From assembly GCA_949987565.1 (NCBI GenBank), contig OX465117.1:310001-374000 (forward strand): DNA of 64,000 nt, in the 5' to 3' direction. The translations under genes and the position numbers were made by a program. The notes beneath the pieces were generated by a model, which was given only the letters and a program-made list of their open reading frames with translations, ran no database searches and was not told the origin of the DNA. Every line of letters begins with the position of its first letter. Position 1 is the first letter of the stretch. This document shows, piece by piece, positions 22,601-37,100 of the stretch. The DNA comes from Luidia sarsii. Its lineage: Eukaryota; Echinodermata; Asteroidea; Paxillosida; Luidiidae.

Positions 22601-25121
22601 TCATCAGCTCCTTCACCAGGGAGCTGGTGGCCGTGCGTTCTCTCTTCCTCTCTAAGAGGTCCGATCCCCCCAACCACGTCAACCTTCCCCCGGTGGTTAG
22701 CAGATTGACCTGGGTGGGAGCGCTGAAGAAAAGAATCCAGGTATGCAAGTCACAGTTTGCCTAGATTAACAAAGAATGGTGTGGAAAAGATAGGCAGCTA
22801 AACTTCACACGAAAAAAATCAGGGATGTAATTTCCAAATTTCTGGAAATGGCAGGATTTTTTTTCGAATTTCCAGATTTATTTATTTTATTTTTTTTATG
22901 TCATACTGGTATCTCAAACTGCTCAATTTTATCTGTTAAAACCCTAAAAACTGAAGGGCGCCTGCACCCCTGCCGTGAATCTCGCAATCACATCTCGGTC
23001 TCCTAAGCGCTCTAGAACCATTCCTCTTTTTTGGTCGAAAATCATAACTTTTTACAAACTCTTTCAAACAGATTCTGATTTTTAGCTTGGAAATACACAT
23101 GTATTCCTATGTTATTTGCTCTGTGATTCCTCTTTTTTTCGCAGAAGTATTCCTAATTTCCTTTAAGATAGGTTGACAGCTATTTATTTCTCTTTTCCGT
23201 TATCAATATCTGCTCTGATGCAGCAACCTATGGAGAAGCTAAAGCGTATCAGCCCGCACTCTCTAGAGGGCGACGCAGGCTGGCACCTTCGCGACATCTT
23301 TGCCGACACCATCAAGGATTTTGAGAGCTATCAGGAGACAACGGTGGCCAAGTGGCAGCAGCAACTGCACGACGAACTCAGGGATCGACTGAAACAGCCG
23401 CTGCTGGTAAATCACAAAGAAATGCTTTCTGTCTGGTGGTTGCTCATTTCAATGAGATGCAGCATCTTTACCACCTACATGTCTGTCTGTTCATTTGAGG
23501 TTGAATTCTGTTTCAAATCCTTCTCAAGTCAAGTTTCTTGGGGCTTTTTCATAAATTGTTAGCAATTTCCATTTTTAAGGGGATATACAAAAATGTTGCA
23601 AACTGCTTACTGACTAAAATTACCAAAATGGAAATTTTAAAATTTAGTGGGCCTGACGTTTCGATCCTAGCAGGAGCTTTCTCAAAGGCAAGGCAAGCAG
23701 GGCCTTTGAGAAAGGTCCTGCTAGGATTGAAACGTCAGGCCCACTAAATTTTAAAATTTCCATTTTTGTTAAACAATTTATTGTGATTAGGAGAAATCAT
23801 CTTTTTTTATTGGATTTAATTTGTTTGATTTAATCTGTACTCTCATTTTACTTCCATAAATTGTTAGCAATGTCCCAGTTTTACTTTTTTTTAAAATTAT
23901 TCATTTAATTTAATTTTGACCATGATGCAACTCTGTACCCCATGCTTGACTAGCTCGGTGGTCAAGTGGTTAAGACGTCTGCACTAGAACGCAGGAGTCG
24001 CGGGTTCGAATCCATCCCAAGCTGCCTGACATTATTCATCAGGCATCGGGCAAAGCACTAAGCACTCAGTGTTTATCACGTCGAGCGTCATTCAACCCCC
24101 ATTGAATGAATTTAATCTGTTTAATCTGTATTCTGATTTTGTCACAGATTGCCGATGACTATGACCCCGAGATTGACCTCCGACCCCAGGTCATCCACGT
24201 GAACCTTGACCCCGAGCTCCTTCTCCTCCTGAGGGAAGTGCACTACCTGCAGCAGCCACCCTTTGCCATCCGTCCGCCAGACGCCGTCAGAGACCTGCTC
24301 AGACATACGGATGCCTCAGCGCTACGTACCACCGGCGCTAGGCTAGAGACCATCGTCTCCAAGTACAACGCTGCTATGAGGTCACTGGTGGACTTTGAGC
24401 AGCCTCTCTTTGAGAGGAAGCTGGGCAAGATTGATCACGTAAGCTCCTCATTCCAACCACGAACCCCATCCTGAATCATCTCTATTCTATTCCATAGACA
24501 GTATGATTTATCATATTTAGTATGATAACAAAAGGGAAATACCCCTTGTGATCTATTCTTATTTCTATCTCAAACAAACCAAGGAAAAACTGACTGGGAA
24601 CTTTTGAACAATTTGAAAAATTGGCAAAGAAAACCTTGACTGGACCGGGACTTGAACCTGAGACCTCTGGATTAACATACCAGTGCTCTTCCATCTGAGC
24701 TATCCAGCCTTTAGATGGTGGCCTTTCCTAATAGTCAACTTGTCTTTGCCGGGATGGGGGCGCCAGTCAGAAGCAATTAAACCATTAACTGCCGTACATC
24801 TCCAGGGATCACACCCCCGCTTTCATTCAGATGTAAATAACTTATTAAACAACTTATCTCATCAATCTTGCTCTCTTGCCCCTAGCTCTTGGATCAAGGT
24901 CTGAACCACTTCACTTGGAAGACAACGGAGAGTGCAGACTTCATTGAGTTAGCCTCAGCCCTGGTGGGTTCCGACCTGCACCGTACCCTGGCCATCGTGC
25001 AGAGCAACTGCCAGGAGATGGTGGACATTGCTCAGTCCTGGTCTGGAGGCTGCCTGGACGTCTTTGCTTGCCGTGAAACCTACGTCAGCTACCACATGGA
25101 TGACCTATTGGCTTGGCAAAG
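16699..25121 (+). CDS. DNHD1: Dynein tail, N-terminal part (exons 1-14)
   Basis: Exons: 16699-16802, 17116-17356, 17929-18051, 18379-18504, 18728-18949, 19480-19628, 19947-20058, 20288-20409, 20816-21016, 21721-21952, 22453-22740, 23224-23406, 24148-24438, 24886-25121; residues 1 to about 876. This is the DHC_N1-type tail used by dyneins for dimerisation and for intermediate/light-chain assembly. Recognisable blocks are LLKHEPL..LDEVEMWRARQIQL, PLIHTMLLVWSHSRYY, and NGFMERCNDLLEL, each with a counterpart in axonemal heavy chains. The start ATG is at the head of exon 1 and is followed by VDERLRFLEMRI; 5' UTR structure is unresolved. All junctions keep frame. Confidence 0.8.
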
Positions 25122-28100
25122 GTGAGTTGGACACAGGCTTATGCCTAGCTTCAGACTAGTCATACCTCCCAGTTCTATTTGTCAGCCTTGGCTGGCAGTC
25201 TACCACCAATAGGGATGGAGGCTTATGCCTTGCTTCAGACTAGTCTCCCCTCCCAGTTCTATTTGTCAGCCTTGGCTGGCAGTCTACCACCAATAGGGAT
25301 GGAGGCTTGTGCCTTGCTTCAGACTAGTCACCCACTCCCAGTTCTATTTGTCAGCCTTGGCTGGCAGTCTACCACCAATAGGGATGGAGGCTCATGCCTT
25401 GCTTCAGACTAGTCACCCCTCCCATTTCTATTTGTCAGCCTTGGCTGGAAGTCTAACACCAATAGGGATGGAGGCTTATGCCTTGCTTCAGACTAGTCAC
25501 CCCTCCCAGTTCTATTTGTCAGCCTTGGCTGGCAGTCTACTGCCAATAGGGATGGAGGCTTGTGCCTTGCTTCAGACTAGTCACCCCTCCCAGTTCTATT
25601 TGTCAGCCTTGGCTGGCAGTCTACCACCAATAGGGATGGAGGCTCATGCCTTGCTTCAGACTAGTCACCCCTCCCAGTTCTATTTGTCAGCCTTGGCTGC
25701 AATCTACCACCAATAGGGATGGAGGCTTATGCCTTGCTTCAGACTAGTCACCCCTCCCAGTTCTATTTGTCAGCCTTGGCTGGCAGTCTACCACCAATAG
25801 GGATGGAGGCTTGTGCCTTGCTTCAGACTAGTCACCCACTCCCAGTTCTATTTGTCAGCCTTGGCTGGCAGTCTACCACCAATAGGGATGGAGGCTCATG
25901 CCTTGCTTCAGACTAGTCACCCCTCCCATTTCTATTTGTCAGCATTGGCTGGCAGTCTACCACCAATAGGGATGGAGGCTCATGCCTTGCTTCAGACTAG
26001 TCACCCCTCCCAGTTCTATTTGTCAGCCTTGGCTGGCAGTCTACTGCCAATAGGGATGGAGGCTCATGCCTTGCTTCAGACTAGTCACCCCTCCCAGTTC
26101 TATTTGTCAGCCTTGGCTGCAATCTACCACCAATAGGGATGGAGGCTTATGCCTTGCTTCAGACTAGTCACCCCTCCTAGTTCTATTTGTCAGCCTTGGC
26201 TGGCAGTCTACCACCAATGCTTCAGACTAGTCACGATCTCTATAATTATTTATATCTATTTTTATGAATATTCTTTTAACAGCGACTTGAATGAAGATCA
26301 TGAGAGGTTAGTGAAGCCATCTGGACAGAGAATTCATCAACTTCTTGGAGTGTCCTTTGAGGTAAGTAGTTCAGCATTTGTAGCTTTTCTGCGTCCTATA
26401 GGAAATCCCGTAACTCGGCAGATATGGGCTAAGCCAGTAAACAATTTCCAGTCAGTTTACAATGCCATTTGTATTCCTTCATTGATAATTTTTCTACATG
26501 TAGTAAAACGTTTATGGTTACACCATTTATAAGTCATGTCTTTTATGAAGGAATATCTCATTTCAGAGCCATACTCCTTCTTGAAAGAGATGACTTACAT
26601 ATTGCCAACAGAAATTGTTCACGTTTGATTCCACCATGGAAACCTTGACGTCTCATCATTGTCTTGTCTCCACCATCTTCAGGCTGTTCAGATCAGTCGA
26701 GCCTCTCCTGCCTGGGAGGATTATGTGGATCACATTGATGCCTTGGTCTTAGACGGTCTCAAGCAATCTACGCTGAATAGCCTTCGCTCCATGCTCAACT
26801 CTCTGGTCCACTCCAATGTGGCTGAGGTAAGCTAAACAATTCATATACCGTAAATTCACGGGTATGATGCGCACCTGTGTACAATGGGCAACTTTTGCCT
26901 TCCGCCGAGAAAAAAAAAGAGTGATGTACAAAAATTTCCAAACTGCTTACTGACTAAAATGACCAAAATGCAAATCTTAAAATTTAGTGGGCCTGACGTT
27001 TCGATTCTAGCAGGACCTTTCTCAAAGGCAAAGTGACAAGGACAAAACAGATACATGTACACGAAGGAGGGGGGAAGAGAGTGAATAGGACACGGATGAG
27101 AAACAAAGGACAAAGAGTAAAGCTTTGATCTCACCCTACCAGCTTTACTCTTTGTCCTTTGTTTCTCATCCAATTTAAAAAAAGGTGATACAATGTAAGG
27201 TTGGCTTCTGTATGATGTCTGAAACCCATACTGGCAGGACCAGTATAATGTGCACCCCCAACTTTTCATTTCTACCGCGGTGAAAAAAGTACTCATTATA
27301 CACAGGAATTTACGATAGTCCTCTTGCTAACCAAAAACGTTTGGTGAAAAGTGTGGGCTTTCCAGTCATGTATATAAACTGATTTTCATTTTTTTTCAAC
27401 TGATATCACCTTTTTTCTGGAGTGGGTTTACATGTGTATTACTTTGCCAATGAAGAAAAAATTGTGAGTGGTTGTTAACTGAGGTATCTGCTCTTACCTC
27501 AGGCCCAGGGGACAGTAGTACCCATCCTGACCATCCGTATGGAGCTGATTGAAAATGTGGTGACTGTCACTCCACCACTTGACCAGAGCACAGCAGTCAC
27601 CAGTGTGCTGGAGAATGTCACTCAGTGGCTGGACGGCTTTAAAAACCGTGGCTGTCTGGTCAAGATGCTGAACCATGAAGCTGAGGTAATGAAAAACTGG
27701 GATTCTGAATCTCAAAGATTCTCATCTCTTTCTCATGTACAGTGGAACATTGCTATAACAAACGCTGATATACAAACACGCTCTATAACAAACACACTCT
27801 TTGGCTCTTGTTTTTTGTGTACAAAATATGTGGCCTTAACTGCTATAACGAACGACTGCTATACCGAATAATTGTCATAGATCTTGGGATGTTTGTTATA
27901 GCAACACTCCACTGTACCCATCTTAGATTCTGTAATTATCAGTTTTCATTGACTTGACTCGACTTGACTTGAATATCAAATAATTAATGCAATGTCAGAA
28001 ACTTACATTGCATAATCATAAAATTTAGTCTATTGAAGCAAAGATATTGATACTCGTGGAGCTTGTAAGAAGCAATGTAATTAATTTTGTATTATTATTA

Positions 28101-31100
28101 TTTTTTTATTTTATTTTAAACTTTTCACTGTATTTTATTGTGAAGCACTTTTGAATATATAATCATGTATAAAAATGTAATCAATATTAAATGTTAAATC
28201 TTAAATGTTAAACTGTTTTTCAAACTTGCTAGTTGGCACACTACATTTTCAGTCTGACTGTTCCATGAGTTTTCCTCTGGCTTGCAAGTGAATGTGTTCT
28301 ACATTAGTTTCATGAGTAGGAGGTGAATGAACGTCTTTATTCTATGGTTGATAGGGAGGTTATCAGAATTACATCAGCCAAGACGACGAAGTTCAAGAGC
28401 TGTGCAGTCAGATTACTCAACTCGTCAAGGAGAATGGAACTGAGTGCATGGTATGTCTGCTAAGCTATAACATGGATAGAACTGCGGATTAAGTGTCTCC
28501 GTACTATCCAACCTCATGGCCTCAACATCCAGGAAGGCAATGACTAATCCTCACTTTATTAATCCCTCTTTTCATTCCCCTTCCCCTTTGATCTCCCACC
28601 TCCCTCCTGTCCCTTTGATCCTCCCCACCCTTTTGTTTGTTTCCCCTTTGATCTCCCCTCCCTTCGTGTACATCGGCATCCCATTCCCTTCCCTTTTGTC
28701 CTTCCTCTGTCATGTGTGTCAGGGCTTTCCTTCCCCTGACTGTCTGTGTATGTCCTTGTCACTTTGCCTTTGAGAAAGGTCCTGCTAGGATCGAAACTTC
28801 AGGCCCTCTAACTTTCTTGAGCAACCATTTTCTCTTGTCTCTTCACAGAAACTTCTTCAGCTGACAAAGAACTACACCTTCCTGTGGCAGCATAACATCA
28901 ATGAGACGTTTGATGAGTTTCTGCACGGTAGACTGAGCTCCAATCCCCTGAGGGACTTAGACAAGCTGGGTCCTTCAGCAGGGATGAGATCTGCTGCATC
29001 AGAACGCTCCATCAGATCTGCTCAGAGCGGAAGGTGAGCTCCAAAGATTGAACCAAAAAAGGACCTTGTGATAGAAGATAAAGACAGATTACCTTGTCAG
29101 TGCATGAACCGCAGTGTGGGGATACATCTGCCCCCCCCAGCAAGGAGTTAATCATTACTAGAGCCTAATCCTGCTGACATCGGTAATGTCTCGACCTTTT
29201 CTGGGGACAGACGCCTCTAACCCTACCTACCAGTATGTGTATGTACAGGACCGGTGTACACGATAGTCCACCAGCTTATTTGCCCATAGACATAACAGAG
29301 CTATCAGACCACTGCTTTCCTTTGCAACCAGCCATCAACTGACTTAAATGACAAAAATTGTAAATCTGAACAATTTATAGGGGCTGTCGGTTCCATCTTT
29401 CTTAATAGCTGAGCTCTGCTTTGAGTTAAACACCTCAAATTGCACCTCCATTGCTTCCCACCATGGCCCTCACAGGGCTAGCTCTGCCTCTCAATACAGC
29501 ATAGGAGCCAAGGGGGCCATGGGTACAGCAGAGAAGTACTTCCTGACCCCAAAAGACACCGATGAGTACGACAATGTGCCTCCACTGGACCTGTTTGATG
29601 CTGAAATTGACGTCTATCGGGTAAATCACTTCACTCTACAAAATCTTGGACAGTTAATCAAAGTTTGATCGAAAAAGTTAGAGGGCCTGACGTTTTTTAT
29701 CCAAGCAGGACCTTTCTCAAGGCCTTTGCCTTTGAGAAAGGTCCTGCTAGGATGGAAACGTCAGGCCCTCTAACTTTTGAGATTGAAGTATTGCAGGGTA
29801 CTTAGTCAGTGAGCAGTTTGCAACAGTTGTTTGTATTTACTTTAGAGTTTGATCTGAACTATTTCCTCAAGTGGTTAACTGAGCCACCAGACTTCTATTC
29901 TAATTAGCCCACATTTTGTTGCTAGTAGCTTGCTCATAGTTGACAAGACCTCACAATATGGCTTTGAAACTTGTCTCAAGACAGACCTTAATTGCAATCA
30001 CCACTGGCAAGTCTAATGAGACATGACCGTGTGTATAGAGTCATCACAATGTAAATCGATTGCAGTAGTCCCATGTGTCTTGAAAGAGTTGATGTACTGG
30101 TATTACTATAAGCTTTCTGCCATGGGAAGTCTCATCAGTGATTGTCCTAACGGTGAAACTGTCTTTGCTTTCTAGACGGCAAGAGATGAGATAGCCAGCA
30201 TCTTTGACTACAAGGACGTAGGCTGGGTTCGTATTGATCTGCAACCCATCAAACAAGTCCTGACCACCTATGCTAGCCGCTGGATGTGGACCTTCACCAA
30301 GTATCTGACGGACCAGGTATGCAACTAGGTCTAGACCAGTCAAGCATTGAAAAGAGTTTGAGAGATAAGGAAACCACATTATCTGAATCACAAAGTAAAT
30401 CATTTATATCAACGCAAACAAATAAAGGCATAACTTTTAAACGTTTTCTGAAAATGGCAAAGAAAATTTTTACTGGACCAGGACTCGAACTAGAGACCTC
30501 TGGGTTAACGTTAATCCAGAGGTCTCAGGTTCGAATCCCGGTCCAGTCAAATTTTTTCTTTGCCATTTTCAGAAAACATTTATATGAACCATGACTGATA
30601 AGTGTACCATATAAATTATGTAAATTCCAAAATAGATGAGATTTCAGGCTATTTAAGAATCGGCAAGTAAATAACACCATATGTAAATATTTTTTTTGTT
30701 TAGTTTTTGTGTTTTTGCTAAAAACCTGCAGGGGACTTCAAATTTCTTCAAATGTTCTGCTTTTTATAATTTTTAAAGCAATTTGTGCCCTCGTTTGATA
30801 TTTATCTCTTTTTTCACTGATTCTTCTGCTGTGATGAGGATTGGTTCAACAATATCCTCATCTCGTCCCTCTCCATCTTCCTCTCACTCCTTCTAGGTGA
30901 CAGAGCTCCTGACAGATCTAGACACCTTCCTGAAGCGCATTGAGCCAGAGATAGAAAGCATCACGGGTGAGGAGCGAGACACAGCTTCCTTCATGCGTAT
31001 GATGCGCATCTTCAACGAGGTCTCAGCCAAACAACAGGAGATGGACGGTCAGTTCACGGCCATGAACCGTACGGTGCTTCTCCTCAAGAAGTACGCCCAG

Positions 31101-34100
31101 GCCTTACCTGATCGCACCAGGGCTCTCTTTGAGGCAGCGCCGGGCAGATGGAACAACCTCAAGACCAAGGTGTCGCTAGCTAAGCAGAGACTGGGACCTC
31201 GTATTCAGGAAGAATCAGCCAGCATCACCAAGGTAAGCTTGCACTCACACTATCAGGGATGTAAGGATGCCGGAAATTTCCGCATTTCCTGAAATGGCTT
31301 GATTTTTGTTCAGATTTCTGGAAATATTATTAATTTTTTTTTTTTATGTCAAACTGCTCAATTTTATCTGTTAAACCCCTTAAACTGTAGGGTCTTGCAC
31401 CCCTGCCGTGAATCTCGCAATCGCATCTCTTTTCAGAACCACACATACTTACAAAAGATAATTTTGTATGGCGTTACTGCAAACCTATTACTTCTTCTGC
31501 TATTCTCACCATGAAATCCTGCAAACCATTGCGTCCATTTGATAGGATCTGGCAGCGTTTGGTGAGCGCGTAGAGACACTCCAGAGGGCGCTTTCCTCCT
31601 CAGATGTCTACACCTACGACTGCCTCATCACCAGCGCATTCAAGGAGATCAGCAGATTCAATCAACTCCTGGAGAAACTGGACAACGAGGCCCAGGTGAC
31701 TATCAATGACAATCCACTATCAATCAATTTAATTCAATCTAACTTTTCTTCAACATATTTCCATAAGATTCAAATTTCAAAATTCATACTTGCCTTTAAG
31801 AAAGGTCCTGCTAGGATTGAAACGTCAGGCCCACTAAATTTTTAAAATTATTACTTACCGGTATTCCTGTTTTTTTCTTCTTCAGTTTTCATAGATTTCA
31901 ATTCAGTGAATAATTTTCCTTAAATGTCTGTTTGCTTGTAACCTGTTTGTATTTGACATTCGGCTGTCCATTCCATTATTGTTAGAACTCTCTCATTGAT
32001 AATATACTAAGTCATGAATATTCAGATCTATGCTAATCCTCTCATGACTAATTCATCTAATGTCCCAACCCCCATAGGTTATGAATAGCTTTCTAGGAGG
32101 ACGGGTGAGGAATCTAAGGCATGGTGTTGGGTGTGATCTGCTTATAGATGACTGCACATTGTAGCTTGGCTTGCAAACTCTCATTTGGGGCAGTTTTCAT
32201 GATTTCATTTGGTCATGGTTTGAAGGTTTTGCCTGCATTTTAATCATTTTCCCCCGCTAATTTCAATTTTATTTTTTAAAACAAACGACAATGATATTTT
32301 ACAGAAATTTGAGCTCATTACAAATGCAGTCCGTTTGCCTTTTGTTTGTTGTTTCAATTTGTTCAGTCTAGAATTTGTCTCTACCACAATATGTTTCCCT
32401 CTGGCCAAACTTCTGAGCTAAACCGTGACGTCAATTTGCATGTAGCATTGCCAATGAATATCCTATAGTCATCACCATTTTTACATTTTTATTGTTAGCG
32501 GATATTTGCTTGTAATGCACTTCTGGATGATCAAAAGTTGAAATCAAAATTTTTCTGACTTTTTCCATGACTGTGTTGACTTTCATTGTGCAGCACATTG
32601 CATGGTTGTATGGCTAGTATGCATGTGGCTGAATAGAGAATGGCTTTAGAACCTACTGTATGTGTACATTTGTACATTTGTACATTTGCATTGCATGGGT
32701 CTTTGTTGCTGTCACAGGTTTTGGGCTAAGGTGGTTTTTCTGTCACAATCCGATACAAATCAGAGCCTACCGCTGGAGTGTATTCCACTAGTTTATAGAT
32801 TTGTTCTGACTTTAAGAAATGTATTTTTTGCAGGATCTTATTGAGTTGCAAGACTTACTGGAGACTGCTGTGGTGAACTTCACTATTCTTCCTGAGTAAG
32901 TCAATCCGTTCCAACCTTACAGAAATCTGGAATTGTGGAGAGAAAAATAATTGACAAGAATTTTGCATTCGCATCAGTGAAAAAAAATCACTAAATATGA
33001 CAATTTTCTGCATCTGCATCCCACTCTCTTCCCTTTTGTCCTTCCTCTGTCATGTGTGTCAGGGCTTTCCTTCCCCTGACTGTCTGTGTATATCCTTATC
33101 ACTTTGCCTTTGAGAAAGGTCCTGTTAGGATCGAAACGTCAGACCCTCTAACTTTTGAGATTGATGTAATGCAGGTCATTTAGTCAGTGAGCAATTTGCA
33201 ACAGTTTTTGTATTAATTCACGATATCGGTATCTACCAAATGGTGATGTTGCTTTTCTTGTTTGTCTAACAAGGTGTCGACATGAGCTTCGTAACCTGAA
33301 GTTGGTCTGGGATACGGTGGAAGCCATCCACAGACAACAGGAGGCGTGGAAACAAGAGCCCTGGCAGAAGATGAACACCAGAGACCTCAGGGAGGTCACC
33401 AATGAGCAACTGGAGAAAGTGCGAGGGTTACCTGAGGAGGCTCACTACTGGGATGTGTACCTCGGTCTAGAGGACAGTATCTTAATCATTCAGGTGAGAG
33501 GAATCTTAGCAAATCATTCGGTTTACAAAAGCGTGATTTGAACTAGAGATTCTCCGTTCCCTAGTGCTTTCATCAAGCATGTAAACACTGATGATAGTTG
33601 GAATCCAGCAGTCTCCCGACGACGGGCAGAGTACACACAACCTGAAACGTTAAGTTACCGACTCTTTTCAGAGCCACACTCCTTCTTGAAAGAGAAGTGC
33701 TACATGGTGTCACCGCAAACCTTCCACTTAGTATTACCACCATGCAAACCTTCAAGTCTTATCTGAGTTACCGGCACTTTTCAGAGTCACACTCCTTCGC
33801 GAAAGAGAAGTGCTACATGGTGTCACCGCAAACCATCCACTTAGTATTTCCACCATGCAAACCTTCAAGTCTTATCTGAGTTACCGGCACTTTTCAGAGT
33901 CACACTCCTTCTTGAAAGAGAAGTACTTCATGTTGTCACCGCAAACCTTCCACTTAGTATTCCCACCATGCAAACCTTCAAGTCTTATCTGAGTTACCAG
34001 CTCTTTTCAGAGCCACACTCCTTCTTGAAAGAGAAGTGCTACATGGTGTCACTGCAAACCTTCCACTTAGTATTCCCACCATGCAAACCTTCAAGTCTTA

Positions 34101-37100
34101 TCTGAGTTACCGGCTCTTTTCAGAGCCACACTCCTTCTTGAAAGAGAAGTGCTACATGGTGTCACCGCAAACCATCCACTTAGTATTTCCACCATGCAAA
34201 CCCTTCAAGTCTTATCTAATTTAATGTTAGTTTCCATTGATTAGTTCTGTCCATCTTAGAAGACTCATTTGGTCAATCCTTGTAGGCCTGCCTGCCACTG
34301 ATTGAGGATCTGGGCAACCCTGCGATGCGCACACGGCATTGGAAGCAGTTGGTACGAGTTACAGGGGGCGCCCTTCTCATTGACAACGAGAACCTGAATA
34401 GGATGACACTGGGCCAGTTGCTTCAGCTAGGATTGCAGAGTGAGTATTAACACTGAAAATATTCTTCTTCTTGAATTAAAATCTGTTGCTAATACTTGCT
34501 TACCAACACTTACCAATTGCTTCTGACTGGTGTCCCTAAAGCCGCGTCCGCACTGGACTTAAAATGGGTAAACTAACCGAGCAAATGGGTAAATTGACCA
34601 TTTTAAGTCCAATGCGGACAGCCCAGGAAGTTTTCCTCCCAGGTAACTTACCCGACCCGTGTGGGTAGTTTAACCGAGTGACTTCTGCCTGGTAAAATTG
34701 ACCAGGTAAGTTTAACCTAGTCGAAAAGTCCAATCCAGACACGACGTCTCGGTAAACGACTCGGTTACATGTAGTTTACCCGAGTCGAATAGTCCAAGTG
34801 CGGACGCCTGGAAGATTTACCCATTGGAATGTTACCCACGGGCTTGGTAAAAAATAAGTCCAGTGCGGACACGGCTTTACCCTGTAAGGGTTAGTTACTT
34901 TCTTGAAAAACTATTTGGAATAAGTACACAGACAATAACTCCATCCAGCATTTGTTTAACTGGTTCCCTACACCAACTTGATATCCCTTTCAAACTGCTT
35001 CCTTTTCAGATCACGTGGATGAAGTCAGGGGCATTGTGCAGCGTGCCGTGAAAGACGTGACTATAGAGAGCGCCCTCAAGACGTATGAGGAGATTTGGCT
35101 GAGTAAACTCTTTGAGCTGAGGCCTCATGTTCGTGTTATCAGCAGCACAGGCAGTGAGAAGCCAGACAAAGAGGTATGTCCTCAAAACTTAGTTTGGTTT
35201 TCTTTGAAAATACAGGATATGAACAAGCAACATCCACTGTACCAGGTTAACATATTTTTTATTTTTTTTTATTTTTTTTTATGAAAGATCACCAAACACA
35301 AGGCCTTATAAGGTCACTCAAGGTACTGATTACAGGAAAAGTAGAAGAGTAAAAGACAGATAAAGAAAGAAAAGTCAATGGGAATGATGTAACAATGATG
35401 TTTGTTTCAATGAGAATGTAATTCAGGTGATATACAAAAATGTTGCAAACTGCTTACTGACTAAAATTACCAAAATGTAAATCATAAAATTTAGTGGGCC
35501 TGACGTTTCGATCCTAGCAGGACCTTTGAGAAAGGTCCTGCTAGGATCGAAACGTCAGACCCACTAAATTTTAGAATGTAATTCAATGAGGGTTTGCCCT
35601 GCTTGATGTAATAATTAAGCACTGAGTGCTCAGTGCCTTGCCTGATGCCTGATGAAAAATTGACTTGTTGCCAGGTTTACAACTATTTTGTCTGAATGAA
35701 ATTGGAGATATATGGATGTTAACAATGGTAACCATTAATGGTTGAATGCATCCGACTGGTACCCTGCACCCCGGCAAGGATAGATCATTATACATAATGG
35801 CTCCCACCTAAAATGGCGAATGGCGTAAAAGTCAAAACCTCACTGTTGTCCAATATTTCATACAATCCAATGGATTTCTACAGCTGTTTGTCTGTGATGT
35901 AAAAGCTTGAATACAAGAGTTTGATCAAGTGTTCTTTTCATAATCCCCTAGGAAACAGACACCAAGAGTGAGTACTCACAGAGTGATGCTGGAACCGTGA
36001 AGGGTCTTGTCCCGTCTGGTAGACGGGCTCACAGCCGCATGTCTTCCTTCACAATCGGCACCGGAGGCCGGACTAAGAGAGCCAGTGTGTCTTCACTACC
36101 TGCGTCTTTGCTCAATCTTGGAGAGGTGAGTGGGTTTCGAACCCGGCACCACCAGTAGGAATGTCTGATCTGGGACCAGTAGACCCATTGCACCACCACT
36201 GTTTACATCCCATCAGGTGACTCATAGTGGATATTATTTCATCTCATTTGGCACAGAGCAGCGATGGAAATGTACAAAGAAGAATGTGGACAATATGATA
36301 GTCTTCTTTGCTCATTTCCACTCCTGTTCTGCACCAAATTAAATGCAAAAGTACCCACTTTAGGTCAAGTGATGGCATGTAAACCATTGGTCATGCAATC
36401 GGTCTATTTCATAGAGCCGCTTAAGCACCAAAATTTACTTAAGCATGAAATATCGTCCTCAAAAGAATCAGTTTGCCAGCCAAAGTTCCACGTGTATTTC
36501 ATGCGAAGCAATCTCTATGAAATTGTACCCCGATCATTAAAACATTCTTATGTAATGTAATTTGGCAAACAGTCATACTAACTAGGCATGGTGGTATGTG
36601 TATTACCACCAGACATTTGACTTTTGACCTTTGACCTTTCTCTTCCTTCTCGCTTTGTTCCTCAAAAAGGACACAGAGGAACTCTTTGAGATGTTTGTAA
36701 GTATGCAGATGCCTCTGCACTGGCTTCCTGTCCATGCCATGCGCTAACTGAACCTCTCTGGTCCCGCCAATGATTCTCCTTACGTTGGCTTCTGTTGCAT
36801 GCAATACTCTATCTATCTGCCTAAAACTCTGCTTTCCATTGTTTCTACACATGGCTAGTGCTTCATAGTGTCTGTAGTCTGGTGTCATGGTTTAATGTCC
36901 TAACAATTTGTAAATCCAGCATGGCTGCATGGTGGTTGTGGTAATTTGGAGTTTCAGGTAGAGTAGCAGGGATGTAAGACTTCAAGAAATTTCTGTATTT
37001 CCGGAAATGGTGTAATTTGATGATTTTTTATTTTTCTAATTTTTATTTTATTATTATTATTTTTAAAAAATTATACTGTTATACTGTAATTACACTGTGC

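Noticed and set aside
23950..24030. tRNA gene
   Set aside because: Box A and B are present, but the conserved non-tRNA tail shared with 49385 and 63410 shows it is a SINE.
25179..26136. Several 65-135 codon ORFs with a 28-residue repeat
   Set aside because: Translations of minisatellite array 1 in intron 14.
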